Assembly: GCF_014163735.1 (NCBI RefSeq)
Contig: NZ_JACJDV010000025.1
Location: 1 to 35,034, forward strand
Direction of reading: 5' to 3'
Length of the DNA: 35,034 bases
Origin: Shewanella sp. SR44-3
Lineage (GTDB): Bacteria; Pseudomonadota; Gammaproteobacteria; Enterobacterales; Shewanellaceae
Both the position numbers and the translations under genes were made by a program. Positions 8,535 through 16,740 of the stretch are shown here, one piece after another; within the stretch, counting starts at the first letter, position 1; the number at the start of each line of letters is the position of its first letter. The notes beneath the pieces were generated by a model. That model made no database searches and was not told the origin of the DNA. It worked only from the letters and a program-made list of their open reading frames with translations.

Positions 8535-9137
8535 TTGAATAAAATTGATGAACTTATATGTGAAATACGTGGGTCAATATCTGATGAATTTGAAGAATTT
8601 GATTCTACAACGGAAGATTTAATCAGGTTCCTCAAAGTAGCTGATGAGAAATCATATCACTCAATAATTGATTCCTTCTACTTGTTAGAAGACACACAAT
8701 TAGCTAAACATGAGTTTTGTCAAATTGACTATAATAAGGAGTCTAATGGAAAGCTGTACCTATTCTTTTATGGGGTTCTAAATTCTTGCTATATGCAGCA
8801 ACAGGCAATATTGGTTATTTGCGAAAAATTAGGCATATCTGAAAATATTATAGAAATAAAAGCCATTGAAGTAGTAGCTTATCGAAATGATTTTTCGGCG
8901 CATTCATCAAACAGAGGCAGAGGAAAGTCTGAACATAGCTTTATTTTTAATCGCCTTGCTATGAGTCAGGGAAAAGTCATGGGATATAGTGACAATCATG
9001 AAAGTGGTACAGTTTTTCGTGAAGCCGAAATCAGTATATTAATATCAGATTGGGACCGTCTTTTGGGTAAGCAACTAGAATTAATTTCTAGCCGGATTTC
9101 AGGTAAACAACATAACCGGATAGCCGGAGGTATCTAG
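8535..9137 (+). CDS. Accessory protein with HEPN-like Rx5H motif (function unproven)
   Basis: A 200-residue protein of no family that I can name with certainty. It starts with TTG at 8535, preceded by AAGGTG. It is acidic at the N-terminus and mostly helical in appearance. Residues 117-123 read RNDFSAH, preceded by a hydrophobic helix (IKAIEVVAY). A polar residue after Arg and His five residues later fits the Rx4-6H motif of HEPN RNases, which are common in toxins and phage defence. AT-rich codons (many ATA, AAA, AAT) set it apart from its neighbours and suggest transfer. It has no visible antitoxin partner and lies between inverted repeats A and B. A non-enzymatic HEPN protein, or chance similarity, remains possible. 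Confidence 0.55.
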   Translation: MNKIDELICEIRGSISDEFEEFDSTTEDLIRFLKVADEKSYHSIIDSFYLLEDTQLAKHEFCQIDYNKESNGKLYLFFYGVLNSCYMQQQAILVICEKLGISENIIEIKAIEVVAYRNDFSAHSSNRGRGKSEHSFIFNRLAMSQGKVMGYSDNHESGTVFREAEISILISDWDRLLGKQLELISSRISGKQHNRIAGGI

Positions 9138-9208
9138 TCTCCAGGCCACACACCACTCTGCATGTACCCCTGCGAAGGACCAATGATGCTCCTGGCATAG
9201 CAAAAAAT

Positions 9209-9230
9209 AGTGGGGTCAGGGTAAACTTTT
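9209..9230 (+). repeat. Short GGGGTCAGGGTAAAC motif, possibly from a REP/RAYT-type element
   Basis: AGTGGGGTCAGGGTAAAC followed by TTTT resembles short sequences often found beside IS200-like REP-associated transposase genes in Shewanella and Vibrio relatives. This is from memory of the family, not a search. No transposase gene is present, so it would be a remnant or a mobilised end. Confidence 0.3.
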
Positions 9231-9372
9231 ATAAAAACAGGTTAAAACTTATTCCTTAAACGTATTTTGTTCAAGAATGAGTGAGATTAGTTACTGGAGA
9301 TAAAACATGGCTTGCAAAGCCAGGTTTGTGATCTTTATCGCTAACAGATACGCAAATATTGAAAAGGTGAGC

Positions 9373-9463
9373 CATGAGTGTTTGCGAGACGACCGTCCGC
9401 CCCATGGACGGGTCGGCCGAGCTATAGGGATATACTTGCGCGTGTCGGTGAGCGAATGCCATG
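9373..9463 (-). repeat. Dispersed repeat, copy B (inverted relative to copy A)
   Basis: Read on the minus strand it runs from CATGG (9463) through CGACACGC, GCTCG, CCCGTCCATGG and GGACGGTCGTC to ACTCATG (9373), in the same order as copy A at 8103-8195. The central hairpin CCGTCC-N7-GGACGG is kept. With copy A it encloses about 1.2 kb with the HEPN-like gene. The rest of the 9138-9649 gap holds no supported gene. Confidence 0.7.
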
Positions 9464-9649
9464 GTAAGCCAGTAGAGAGAATGTAACAGGTATTTTTGAT
9501 TATAAGCTTGATATTTATATTGATAATTTAAACTTCAGTGACTTCATTTTAGCTCACGTCTGTTCATTGAAGAGCATGTGATCTTAAGGGCACTTGCTTG
9601 ATTGCCGATACTAGGTACACTGGGGCAAATCTTTTTATCGCAGCTTTTT

Positions 9650-10363
9650 ATGTCTTTTGTCCCTTCCAAGTCTTCAGCGGCACCTATTGTAGCGTCTGTA
9701 ATTGACACTTTTATTGCGCCGCCTTGTTTAGCGCAGATTGAAATCTTGTTTGAAGATGAGGCGATACTAGTGATTAATAAGCCTAGCGGCTTGCTAAGTT
9801 TGTCGGGTAAAAACCCACTGAATTTAGATTCGGTGCATTATAGGTTAGTGCAAGACTTTGCCGATGCGCGCTTATTGCATCGCCTCGATTTTGGCACTTC
9901 AGGGATCATCTTAGTGGCACGTAATAAACACATTAATGGTTTATTGACTCAGCAATTTCAGCATCGAAGCGTGACCAAAACTTATCAAGCGTTATTAATG
10001 GGCAAGCTCAGCGCCGACAGCGGGGTGATAGATGCACCCATTGCTAAAGATGCGGCGCTGTTTCCTCGACTTAAAATATGCGAGCTTGAGGGTAAAACGG
10101 CACTGACTGAGTATCAAATGCTGAGCTATTGTGAGCAAACTGATTTGAGCCGAGTGCAATTTACGCCAATAACTGGACGTACGCATCAGCTTAGGCTGCA
10201 CAGCCAACATATAGGTCACCCAATCTTAGGTTGCGATCTCTATGGCGGCATAGTTGAGGGCAGCAAAAAGCCTGTTAGGATGATGCTACATGCGCAAACG
10301 CTGGCGTTTACTCATCCATTAACGGATGAAAGAATGCAAATTCACTGTCCTTGTCCGTTTTAA
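9650..10363 (+). CDS. RluA-family pseudouridine synthase
   Basis: Converts uridine to pseudouridine in rRNA or tRNA. The family signature LLHRLDFGTSG is present with the catalytic Asp (residue 80 from this start), as are NKPSGLLS near the N-terminus and the PITGRTHQLRLH motif. There is no S4 domain, so the overall plan is closest to E. coli RluA (219 residues; 23S U746 and tRNA U32), but the exact target is uncertain. The ATG at 9650 is chosen (237 residues); a TTG at 9602 would add 16 residues, and neither has a strong ribosome-binding site. The downstream FMN reductase is on the same strand 66 bp away. Confidence 0.88.
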   Translation: MSFVPSKSSAAPIVASVIDTFIAPPCLAQIEILFEDEAILVINKPSGLLSLSGKNPLNLDSVHYRLVQDFADARLLHRLDFGTSGIILVARNKHINGLLTQQFQHRSVTKTYQALLMGKLSADSGVIDAPIAKDAALFPRLKICELEGKTALTEYQMLSYCEQTDLSRVQFTPITGRTHQLRLHSQHIGHPILGCDLYGGIVEGSKKPVRMMLHAQTLAFTHPLTDERMQIHCPCPF

Positions 10364-10429
10364 GTGCTACGTTAGTCAAGGTAATGATTTAAATGCTATT
10401 TTAAATGAAAGTGTAAATGGAGTTTATCG

Positions 10430-10951
10430 ATAAAAATAGTCGCTTTTGCTGCAAGTAACAGCAGTAAATCTATCAACAAGCAGTTGGCTGGTTTTGCAGC
10501 AAGCCTTGTTGTTGATGCCGAGGTTGAGCTACTGGACCTTAATGATTTTGAGCTGCCGCTTTTTAGCCAAGATAAAGAACAAATCTTAGGTCAGCCACAG
10601 TTGGCTAAAGATTTCTTGCAAAAATTAACCAACGCCGATGCTATTTTAGTGTCATTTGCCGAGCACAATGGCACTTATAGCGCCGCGTATAAAAACCTGT
10701 TCGATTGGTGCTCACGCATAGACGGCAAAGTGTTCCAGAATAAACCTTGTGTGTTCCTGTCGACGTCCCCGGGCGCCCGTGGCGGAGCCAGTGTTTTGGC
10801 TCAAGCGGTTAATTCAGCACCTTATTTTGCTGCCGACATCAAAGGCAGTCTCAGTGTAGCGAGCTTTTTTGATGTATTCGATGCTACAAATCAAGTGCTC
10901 ACTGAACCAAAACTCTTGGTTGAGTTAACTCAAATCATGAAACTGATTTAA
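10430..10951 (+). CDS. NADPH-dependent FMN reductase family protein, apparent ATA start
   Basis: Flavodoxin-like oxidoreductase that uses NAD(P)H and FMN. The frame reads IKIVAFAASNSSKSINKQL from position 10430, and the FMN phosphate-binding loop (SNSSKSIN, residues 9-16) is part of it. The codon where Met is expected is ATA, placed 7 nt after a GGAG (10419-10422). The nearest usual start, TTG at 10484, would remove the whole loop. Later marks are the AEHNGTYSAAYKNLFDW segment and the TSPGARGGASVL loop. From ATA the length is 173 residues, normal for the family. Either ATA is used as a rare start or the gene has recently lost its ATG and is poorly translated. Confidence 0.8.
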   Translation: MKIVAFAASNSSKSINKQLAGFAASLVVDAEVELLDLNDFELPLFSQDKEQILGQPQLAKDFLQKLTNADAILVSFAEHNGTYSAAYKNLFDWCSRIDGKVFQNKPCVFLSTSPGARGGASVLAQAVNSAPYFAADIKGSLSVASFFDVFDATNQVLTEPKLLVELTQIMKLI

Positions 10952-10976
10952 GCTTATTAAAAATAAAAGCAATAAC

Positions 10977-11003
10977 AAAACGCCGCAAAATGCGGCGTTT
11001 TTT
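10977..11003 (+). terminator. Rho-independent terminator between convergent genes
   Basis: Stem CGCCGCA/TGCGGCG with loop AAA, flanked by AAAA and a six-T run. It ends the FMN reductase transcript; the A-rich left side means it may also stop the protease transcript from the other strand. Confidence 0.85.
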
Positions 11004-11088
11004 AATGGTTAACTTTTATAATCATTAACCTGCGCTAGTAGGTATCAGAGTCTTAGCCGTTTATTTGCTAAGTGCTAGTCGTTAAGTG

Positions 11089-12975
11089 TTAATAGTTCGC
11101 GACTAAACTCACGCCTGAATAAGACGTGTAGCCTCTTAGCATCACATGATATGTGGTTTCTACTGTTGGAGTGAACGAGCAGCTTTCATTATTGCCATTT
11201 AAGTACGGGCGGCAATCAAAACTGCCCGTTGTTGGCTGGCTCCCTGCTTTAACATACATATCGGCATCACCAGCACCACCACTCATGGCAACCGTTAAGG
11301 CTTGGTTCGCTGGTACTATCACCTTATAGAATGTCTGTGAGCCAGAGGCTCCAGCAAGTCCCGTTCTGGCAACCCCATTAACTAGGCAGTCGCTAGTATT
11401 ACACGTTGAGCCGCCGCCCACTGCGTAATCTGCGGTTAAGTTCGCATTGGCATAAACTGAGTAACCTTGCACCATCACATACCATTTACCCGCAGCCGGG
11501 TTGGTGAAATTACAACTCTCATTATTGCCACTCTTGAATGGGCGACATTGATAGCTATTAAGGGTTGGTTTAACGCCTTGGCTAACATAAATATCCGCAT
11601 CTCCTGTACCGCCGGCTAAGGTAACGGCAAGGCTTGATGCGTTGGCGGGGACATCAATAAAGTAATAAGTTTCTGATGCTTGTGCACCTGCTGTACTGAC
11701 GGATTGTTCATCAAAAAGTTCAGTATCGCTAGGCGGTGGCGGGCAATCTGGTTCACAGCCTCCAGTACCAGCCAATGAATAAAGTAAAGCATTGGGTGAA
11801 CCTGTTTTAGGATCGCTGACCTTATTGCTGCTTGCGCGGCTCGATAGCATGCTGGTTATTTGAGTTGGGCTCATGCTTGGGGTTTCATTAAGATAAAGCG
11901 CGGCAACACCGGCAACATGTGGCGCCGCCATTGACGTACCACTAATAGTATTGGTGGCGCTGTTTGAGGTGTACCAAGCTGATTTAATGCTAGAGCCTGG
12001 CGCATAAATATCAAGACAGCTACCGTAGTTTGAGAAGCTAGAGCGTGCATCAGAGCTTGTCGTTGAGCCAACCGTTACAGCATCGGCGGCGCGAGCGGGT
12101 GAATAGTTACAGGCATTACTGTTGTCATTACCAGCAGCAACGACAAAGCTGATGCCAGCAGCAACAGCGGCGTTGACAGCATCATCGGTGGCTTGTGATG
12201 CGCCGCCGCCTAAACTCATGTTAGCAACTGAAGGGCCTGAGGCGTTATTTTTAACCCAGTTAATGCCGGCAATCACCCCAGAGTTACTGCCTGAACCGCT
12301 ACAGTTTAATACTCTTACACCAACAATGTTCACATTCTTCGCCACACCATAGGTGGAGCCACCGATTGTGCCAGCAACATGGGTACCGTGACCATTACAG
12401 TCAGTGGTGTCACTATCATTATCGATAAAGTCATAACCACTGCTTGATCTACCACCAAATTCGTTGTGACCGTTAAGTACCCCGGTATCAACTACATAGG
12501 CTGTGACGCCAGTACCATCGAAGTCATAATGGTAGCTATTGCTAAGTGGCAAGTCTCGTTGATCTATCCTGTCTATGCCCCAAGTCGGGCTTGCTTGATC
12601 GCCACTTGCGCTTATCTGCGGCGAAATCGACATCATCTGGTCTTGTTCTATGTATTTAATCTTGGGGTCATTGAGAAGCTCATTGACTTGCTTTGCATTG
12701 GCTTTAATTAACACGCCATTAAGTGCACTGCCAAAGTTGTTGATAACATTTATATTATACTCGTTTGCTAGGCTGTTTCCTTGCATGGTGGCAAAGTCAG
12801 CCATTGCGGCAGCGTCTTGCACGTTAAGAATGCTAGGGGTGTCAAATACCACGATATAGCGATCTTCGATAGCGTTGGCGCTATCGATACTAAGTAGTTC
12901 TGCCGCTTGGGTTTGCAATGACATAGTGCTTAAGCTGGCAAGCACGGCTAATGCGATTTTATGTTTAGTTTGCAT
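11089..12975 (-). CDS. Secreted S8 subtilisin-like serine protease with two PPC domains
   Basis: Predicted extracellular endopeptidase, 628 residues from the ATG at 12975 (GGAG 6 nt upstream). An in-frame ATG four codons earlier, at 12987, is an alternative; longer starts would bury the signal peptide. Order: signal peptide (residues 1 to about 24, cleavage after TQA), I9-type inhibitory propeptide (about 37-112), catalytic domain with Asp163 (VVDTG), His199 (NGHGTHVAGT), oxyanion Asn283 (AAGND) and Ser348 (GTSMAAPHVAG). A Pro-rich linker with CEPDCPPPP follows, then two pre-peptidase C-terminal domains (about 422-516 and 532-628) with repeated GDADIYV/GDADMYV and NNESC motifs. PPC domains are usually removed after export. 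Proteolysis for nutrient gain is likely. It stands alone. Confidence 0.95.
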   Translation of the reverse strand: MQTKHKIALAVLASLSTMSLQTQAAELLSIDSANAIEDRYIVVFDTPSILNVQDAAAMADFATMQGNSLANEYNINVINNFGSALNGVLIKANAKQVNELLNDPKIKYIEQDQMMSISPQISASGDQASPTWGIDRIDQRDLPLSNSYHYDFDGTGVTAYVVDTGVLNGHNEFGGRSSSGYDFIDNDSDTTDCNGHGTHVAGTIGGSTYGVAKNVNIVGVRVLNCSGSGSNSGVIAGINWVKNNASGPSVANMSLGGGASQATDDAVNAAVAAGISFVVAAGNDNSNACNYSPARAADAVTVGSTTSSDARSSFSNYGSCLDIYAPGSSIKSAWYTSNSATNTISGTSMAAPHVAGVAALYLNETPSMSPTQITSMLSSRASSNKVSDPKTGSPNALLYSLAGTGGCEPDCPPPPSDTELFDEQSVSTAGAQASETYYFIDVPANASSLAVTLAGGTGDADIYVSQGVKPTLNSYQCRPFKSGNNESCNFTNPAAGKWYVMVQGYSVYANANLTADYAVGGGSTCNTSDCLVNGVARTGLAGASGSQTFYKVIVPANQALTVAMSGGAGDADMYVKAGSQPTTGSFDCRPYLNGNNESCSFTPTVETTYHVMLRGYTSYSGVSLVANY

Positions 12976-13075
12976 ATTGATCTCCATATTAATTAAGCCT
13001 CCATTGACCTCGAGACCCATTAAAAATAGGAGACTTGATGACATTTTAAAGAAATCTGCAGTTGTTGATGTCATA

Positions 13076-13395
13076 CAACACCAATTTTATGTAACAAATG
13101 TTTTACATACAAAGGGGTTTTAGTGTGATATTTCTGAGTAAGTAATCTTTATGGGTTAGTAGAAAAGAGGGGTTATGTTGTATTTGTGTTAATTATCGCT
13201 TGGTGTGCTTTTTTCAAATAATGTTAATTAACTTAACCACTAAAGTTGGTCATAGTGATAAGTTATTTAGCGTTGCTGATTTGAGTTAGGTAGTAACGCA
13301 TGTCGACTTAAAGTATTAAATTTCCCTAAGCTGCGATATAAATCCATTAAAGACTTAGGCATAATCAAATTTTTAGTGATTGGGGTGATCTTGCA
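13076..13395. other. Divergent promoter region of protease and DUF599 genes
   Basis: AT-rich stretch with no gene. It contains an inverted repeat, ATGTAA-N8-TTACAT (13089-13108), about 115 bp upstream of the protease start, which could be an operator. No convincing -10/-35 pair was found for either side. Confidence 0.35.
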
Positions 13396-14112
13396 ATGAC
13401 GTTTACATTTCTCGATGGTTTGGCGTTTATTTGTTTCATTAGCGCTTGGCTTGGCTATACATTCTTTGCTAGAAAGAAAGCCAAGAGCACTAACTGTATC
13501 GCCCGTTGTTTGCATCAGCATAGGATCCATTGGATGTCATTGCTGATGACTAAGGAAATCCGAGTTAGTGAAGTGGCATTATTGGCAAACTTAGAGCGTA
13601 ACATTGCCTTTTTTGCTTCAACAACTTTGCTAGTGCTTGCTGGTGTGCTGACATTGTTCGCTCAAGTTGATCAAGTTGAGGAGGTTATTGGCTCTATTCC
13701 TTATTCAACCAAAGCGGATCACGCATTAGTGCAGGCAAAGTTGGCGGTGCTGGCGGGAATATTTGTAATGGCGTTTTTTCAGTTTACTTGGTCTATGCGT
13801 CAATACGGCTTTTTGAATGTAATGATAGGTGCGGCACCAATCGATAAAGAAGGCAATAATGAGTCATTAAAAGCCTATGCAAAGCAAATGGCGATAGTGC
13901 AAGATCAGGCGGCGCATTCGTATAATTATGGATTGAGATCTTACTATTTCTCTATCGCTGCATTATGTTGGTTTTTTCACTCTTGGTTATTGATTGCCAC
14001 CAGTTTATTTGTGGTGTACACCCTATATCGACGCGAATTTAAATCTAAGGCTGTAATAGCCATTACTGCTGCTCAAGGGCATTTAGAGCACTATATCGCC
14101 AGTCAAAAATAG
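13396..14112 (+). CDS. DUF599 family membrane protein
   Basis: Uncharacterised inner-membrane protein of 238 residues. The typical DUF599 features are the N-terminal membrane helix with WLGYTFF, the LERNIAFFASTTLLVLAGV segment, the WSMRQYGFLNVMIGAAP motif and a C-terminal hydrophobic pair ending in YTLYRREF. About four membrane segments can be seen. The function of the family is not known. It is convergent with the GGDEF-EAL gene, 39 bp apart, and no terminator lies between them. The start at 13396 fits the family; its ribosome-binding site is weak. Confidence 0.85.
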   Translation: MTFTFLDGLAFICFISAWLGYTFFARKKAKSTNCIARCLHQHRIHWMSLLMTKEIRVSEVALLANLERNIAFFASTTLLVLAGVLTLFAQVDQVEEVIGSIPYSTKADHALVQAKLAVLAGIFVMAFFQFTWSMRQYGFLNVMIGAAPIDKEGNNESLKAYAKQMAIVQDQAAHSYNYGLRSYYFSIAALCWFFHSWLLIATSLFVVYTLYRREFKSKAVIAITAAQGHLEHYIASQK

Positions 14113-14151
14113 CTTGAGTAACAACAGGGTGCTTCTAAAGATTAAATAGCC

Positions 14152-16188
14152 TTAAAGTTTAATTATTTCAGCGGTTTGAACCGCAAGGTATTTAGCTTCA
14201 AACTCATCTAAGGGGAGTGGTTGACTAAAGAAGAATCCTTGCCCTATCGGACAGTTATGCTCGTTAAGCCAAGCGAGTTGCTCTTCATTTTCTATCCCTT
14301 CTGCCACGATCTCCAGATTGAGCTGTTGTCCTAGCATTAGAATGGTCGATGCGATAGCACTGTCTTGAGGTAAGTCAGTGACAAAACAACGGTCAATTTT
14401 CATGGTAGTAATAGGCAAATGCCTTAAATAAGACAAAGATGAATATCCTGTGCCAAAATCATCGACCGCTATTCTAAAGCCTGCTGATTTTAATAATTCA
14501 AGCTTGGCAATTGCTTGCTCTATATCATTCATCAGTGAGGTTTCGGTAATTTCAATTTCCAGTTGCTCAGGGCGAATTTGATACCTTAAGGCAAGCTGCT
14601 TAATGTCAGGGACAAGACTTGCGTCGGCAAATTGCTGTGAGGCTACATTGACCGCAATTGGTATGGCGAAGTTGTACTTTCGCTGCCAGTCACGCAGTAT
14701 TTTACAGCTTTGCTCTATAACCCAGCGGCCTATAGGCACTATGATGCCCGTTTCTTCCGCCACAGGAATAAAGGACATAGGGCTGATTAAACGACCATCC
14801 TGTTGCCAGCGAATTAACGCTTCACAGCTGACAATTTTATTGGTTTTTAAATCAAATTTTGGCTGAAAATAAAGTATAAATTCATTATTTTTTAGGGCGT
14901 CATGAAGGGAGGCTTCCGTTCGAAGGCGCACAGCAGCTCTTTCTGTCATCTGCTGTTTAAAGAAGGCCCATTGATTTGACCCCGCCGCTTTGGCGCTGTA
15001 CATGGCAATATCAGCATGGCGAATAAGATCTTCGGCGCTGGCACCATCATCAGGGTATATCGATATGCCTATGGATGCTGCTGGATGAATTGAGTGCTCG
15101 TTAAGCTGAATAGGAGCATTGAGCTGGAATAATAACTTGTCAACAAAGTCAGCGGCTTGAGAAGGTGTTTGAATTTCATCGGCTAAGATAACGAATTCAT
15201 CACCACCAAGACGTGCCACACTGCCTTTATCACCAATACCGCGCTCTAAAATACGTGCAATACGGGCTAAAAACTGATCGCCAATGGCATGTCCTAGGGA
15301 GTCATTAACATTTTTAAATCTGTCTAAATCGATAAATAAAATGGCAAAACTGCGTTTGTGTACCCGTGATCTTTGTATGGTGACACTGAGGGTTTCTAGC
15401 AATAGGGTTCGATTGGGTAGGCCAGTTAAGGGATCGCGTGTGGCCATTTTTCTGAGTTTGTTTTGCGCTTGGCTGAACTGTAATAAAATTTGATTCAGCT
15501 TACTGGTTACTAAGCCAAGCTCATCATCTTTATGAGAAATCGATACAGGTAGCAGGTTTTCATCAGGATTTTCAGGGTCAATTTTATCAATTGATTCACT
15601 GATCTTAGCTATAGGTTGGGTAAGGAATCGATGAAACACCAATGACAGCACTAAAGTTAAGAATAAAGCGCGGGCTAAGGTGGCGATAAAACTGAATTTA
15701 AGCTGACCAAATAAGTTATTGGTTAAGGCATGGGTATCATAAATAATGGTCAGAGTGCCAATCATCTGCAGCTCTTTGTTGGCTTCAAAATAAAAAGGCC
15801 GATAAAGCGGGCGCGAGGCTTCTTCTAGGTGACCAAAAAGAAATTCACTTAAGGCAATATGGTATTCTTGTACCGCTTCTTGGCTATTGGAAACGGTAAC
15901 AAACAGAGACTCATCATCTAATGTTATGGTCGCAGAACTGATGTTGTCGACCTTCATGATCCCTTTAAGGGTTTGTTCGGCCAACTTATCATCTAATGCC
16001 CATACTGAGTTGGCCGCAGTTTGCTCTACAGAATCAAGCAGTTCCGCTTGCTCTTGTTCTAATTGAGCTTTGGTATCTATGCCAACGAGTGCGACTTCAA
16101 CAAAGAAAATAGCGATGGCAAAAAACAGCGCAGTAAATACAACGAGATTAGTCTGTTTCCACGTTAATGATTTAAAGCGTGCTGTCAT
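14152..16188 (-). CDS. Membrane GGDEF-EAL protein (cyclic di-GMP turnover)
   Basis: Dual-domain enzyme for synthesis and/or breakdown of cyclic di-GMP, 678 residues. Order: membrane helix (about 11-36), periplasmic sensor region (about 37-165), second helix (about 166-186), HAMP-like linker, GGDEF domain (intact GGDEF at 328-332) and EAL domain (EAL at 456-458). EAL catalytic residues are visible: EALIR, NVASQQF, EITETS, DDFGTGYSSL, MKID and AEGIE. No RxxD product-inhibition site precedes GGDEF. Both domains look able to work. The ATG at 16188 is chosen; an upstream TTG at 16218 adds ten unlikely residues. In S. oneidensis a GGDEF gene also lies just before pnp, so this gene appears to be in its ancestral place. 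Confidence 0.93.
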   Translation of the reverse strand: MTARFKSLTWKQTNLVVFTALFFAIAIFFVEVALVGIDTKAQLEQEQAELLDSVEQTAANSVWALDDKLAEQTLKGIMKVDNISSATITLDDESLFVTVSNSQEAVQEYHIALSEFLFGHLEEASRPLYRPFYFEANKELQMIGTLTIIYDTHALTNNLFGQLKFSFIATLARALFLTLVLSLVFHRFLTQPIAKISESIDKIDPENPDENLLPVSISHKDDELGLVTSKLNQILLQFSQAQNKLRKMATRDPLTGLPNRTLLLETLSVTIQRSRVHKRSFAILFIDLDRFKNVNDSLGHAIGDQFLARIARILERGIGDKGSVARLGGDEFVILADEIQTPSQAADFVDKLLFQLNAPIQLNEHSIHPAASIGISIYPDDGASAEDLIRHADIAMYSAKAAGSNQWAFFKQQMTERAAVRLRTEASLHDALKNNEFILYFQPKFDLKTNKIVSCEALIRWQQDGRLISPMSFIPVAEETGIIVPIGRWVIEQSCKILRDWQRKYNFAIPIAVNVASQQFADASLVPDIKQLALRYQIRPEQLEIEITETSLMNDIEQAIAKLELLKSAGFRIAVDDFGTGYSSLSYLRHLPITTMKIDRCFVTDLPQDSAIASTILMLGQQLNLEIVAEGIENEEQLAWLNEHNCPIGQGFFFSQPLPLDEFEAKYLAVQTAEIIKL

Positions 16189-16669
16189 CTGATAAATTCC
16201 ATCTATACAATGCGGCAAGATACAAGTAGTACGAGTTTATAGCATCTTATACCTTAGTGACTCAATCATTTGCTGATGTTGCACAGCATAAAAGAAGATA
16301 TCATCGCAAAATGAATATCTATGATATTGTTAGTTATAAGATTTATGGTGCAAGAATCACTTTAGTGAACTTGAGCGCATTTGTCATCTACTATTCGGTG
16401 TAAATTGCTGTTTTGTCTTAATGCTTTGAAGGTTTCCCCTGAATTCAGGCTTTTTAGCCTAAACTTCTTTACAAGGGACAGAGCGATTTTATGCGGTTTG
16501 TCACAAACTTTTTATACCTTTATAGCCTTATAAGGGCTTATTTATCACAGAATTGAATGTTTTAGTAAGACATTGCAGTAAAGCGTTTGTTTTATAAGTA
16601 GATTTATAGCTGTAAGTTAATAGTAATAGCAATTATAAGATATTTTTCACACATAGCTCGCGGCACTAT
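16189..16669. other. Intergenic region before pnp
   Basis: About 480 bp of AT-rich sequence without a supported gene. A small palindrome, CCTGAATTCAGG followed by CTTTTT (16438-16454), might be a weak terminator or an operator. The promoter of the GGDEF-EAL gene should lie at the left end, but it is not obvious. Confidence 0.35.
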
Positions 16670-16698
16670 TTAACTCTGTAGACTAATTGCAGTATACT
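16670..16698 (+). promoter_or_regulatory. Predicted promoter of pnp
   Basis: TTAACT (16670-16675) and TATACT (16693-16698) with 17 bp between. The leader would be only about 35 nt, too short for the long RNase III hairpin known from the E. coli pnp leader. pnp therefore has its own promoter here and does not depend on rpsO read-through. Confidence 0.5.
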
Positions 16699-16740
16699 TG
16701 TGCGCGTAATTAAAGGTCATTAAATTAAGGAATGGGTCAC

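Noticed and set aside
9271..9462. 63-codon minus-strand frame
   Set aside because: It lies almost wholly in repeat B and its flank, has no ribosome-binding site and encodes nothing recognisable; it is a by-product of the repeat.
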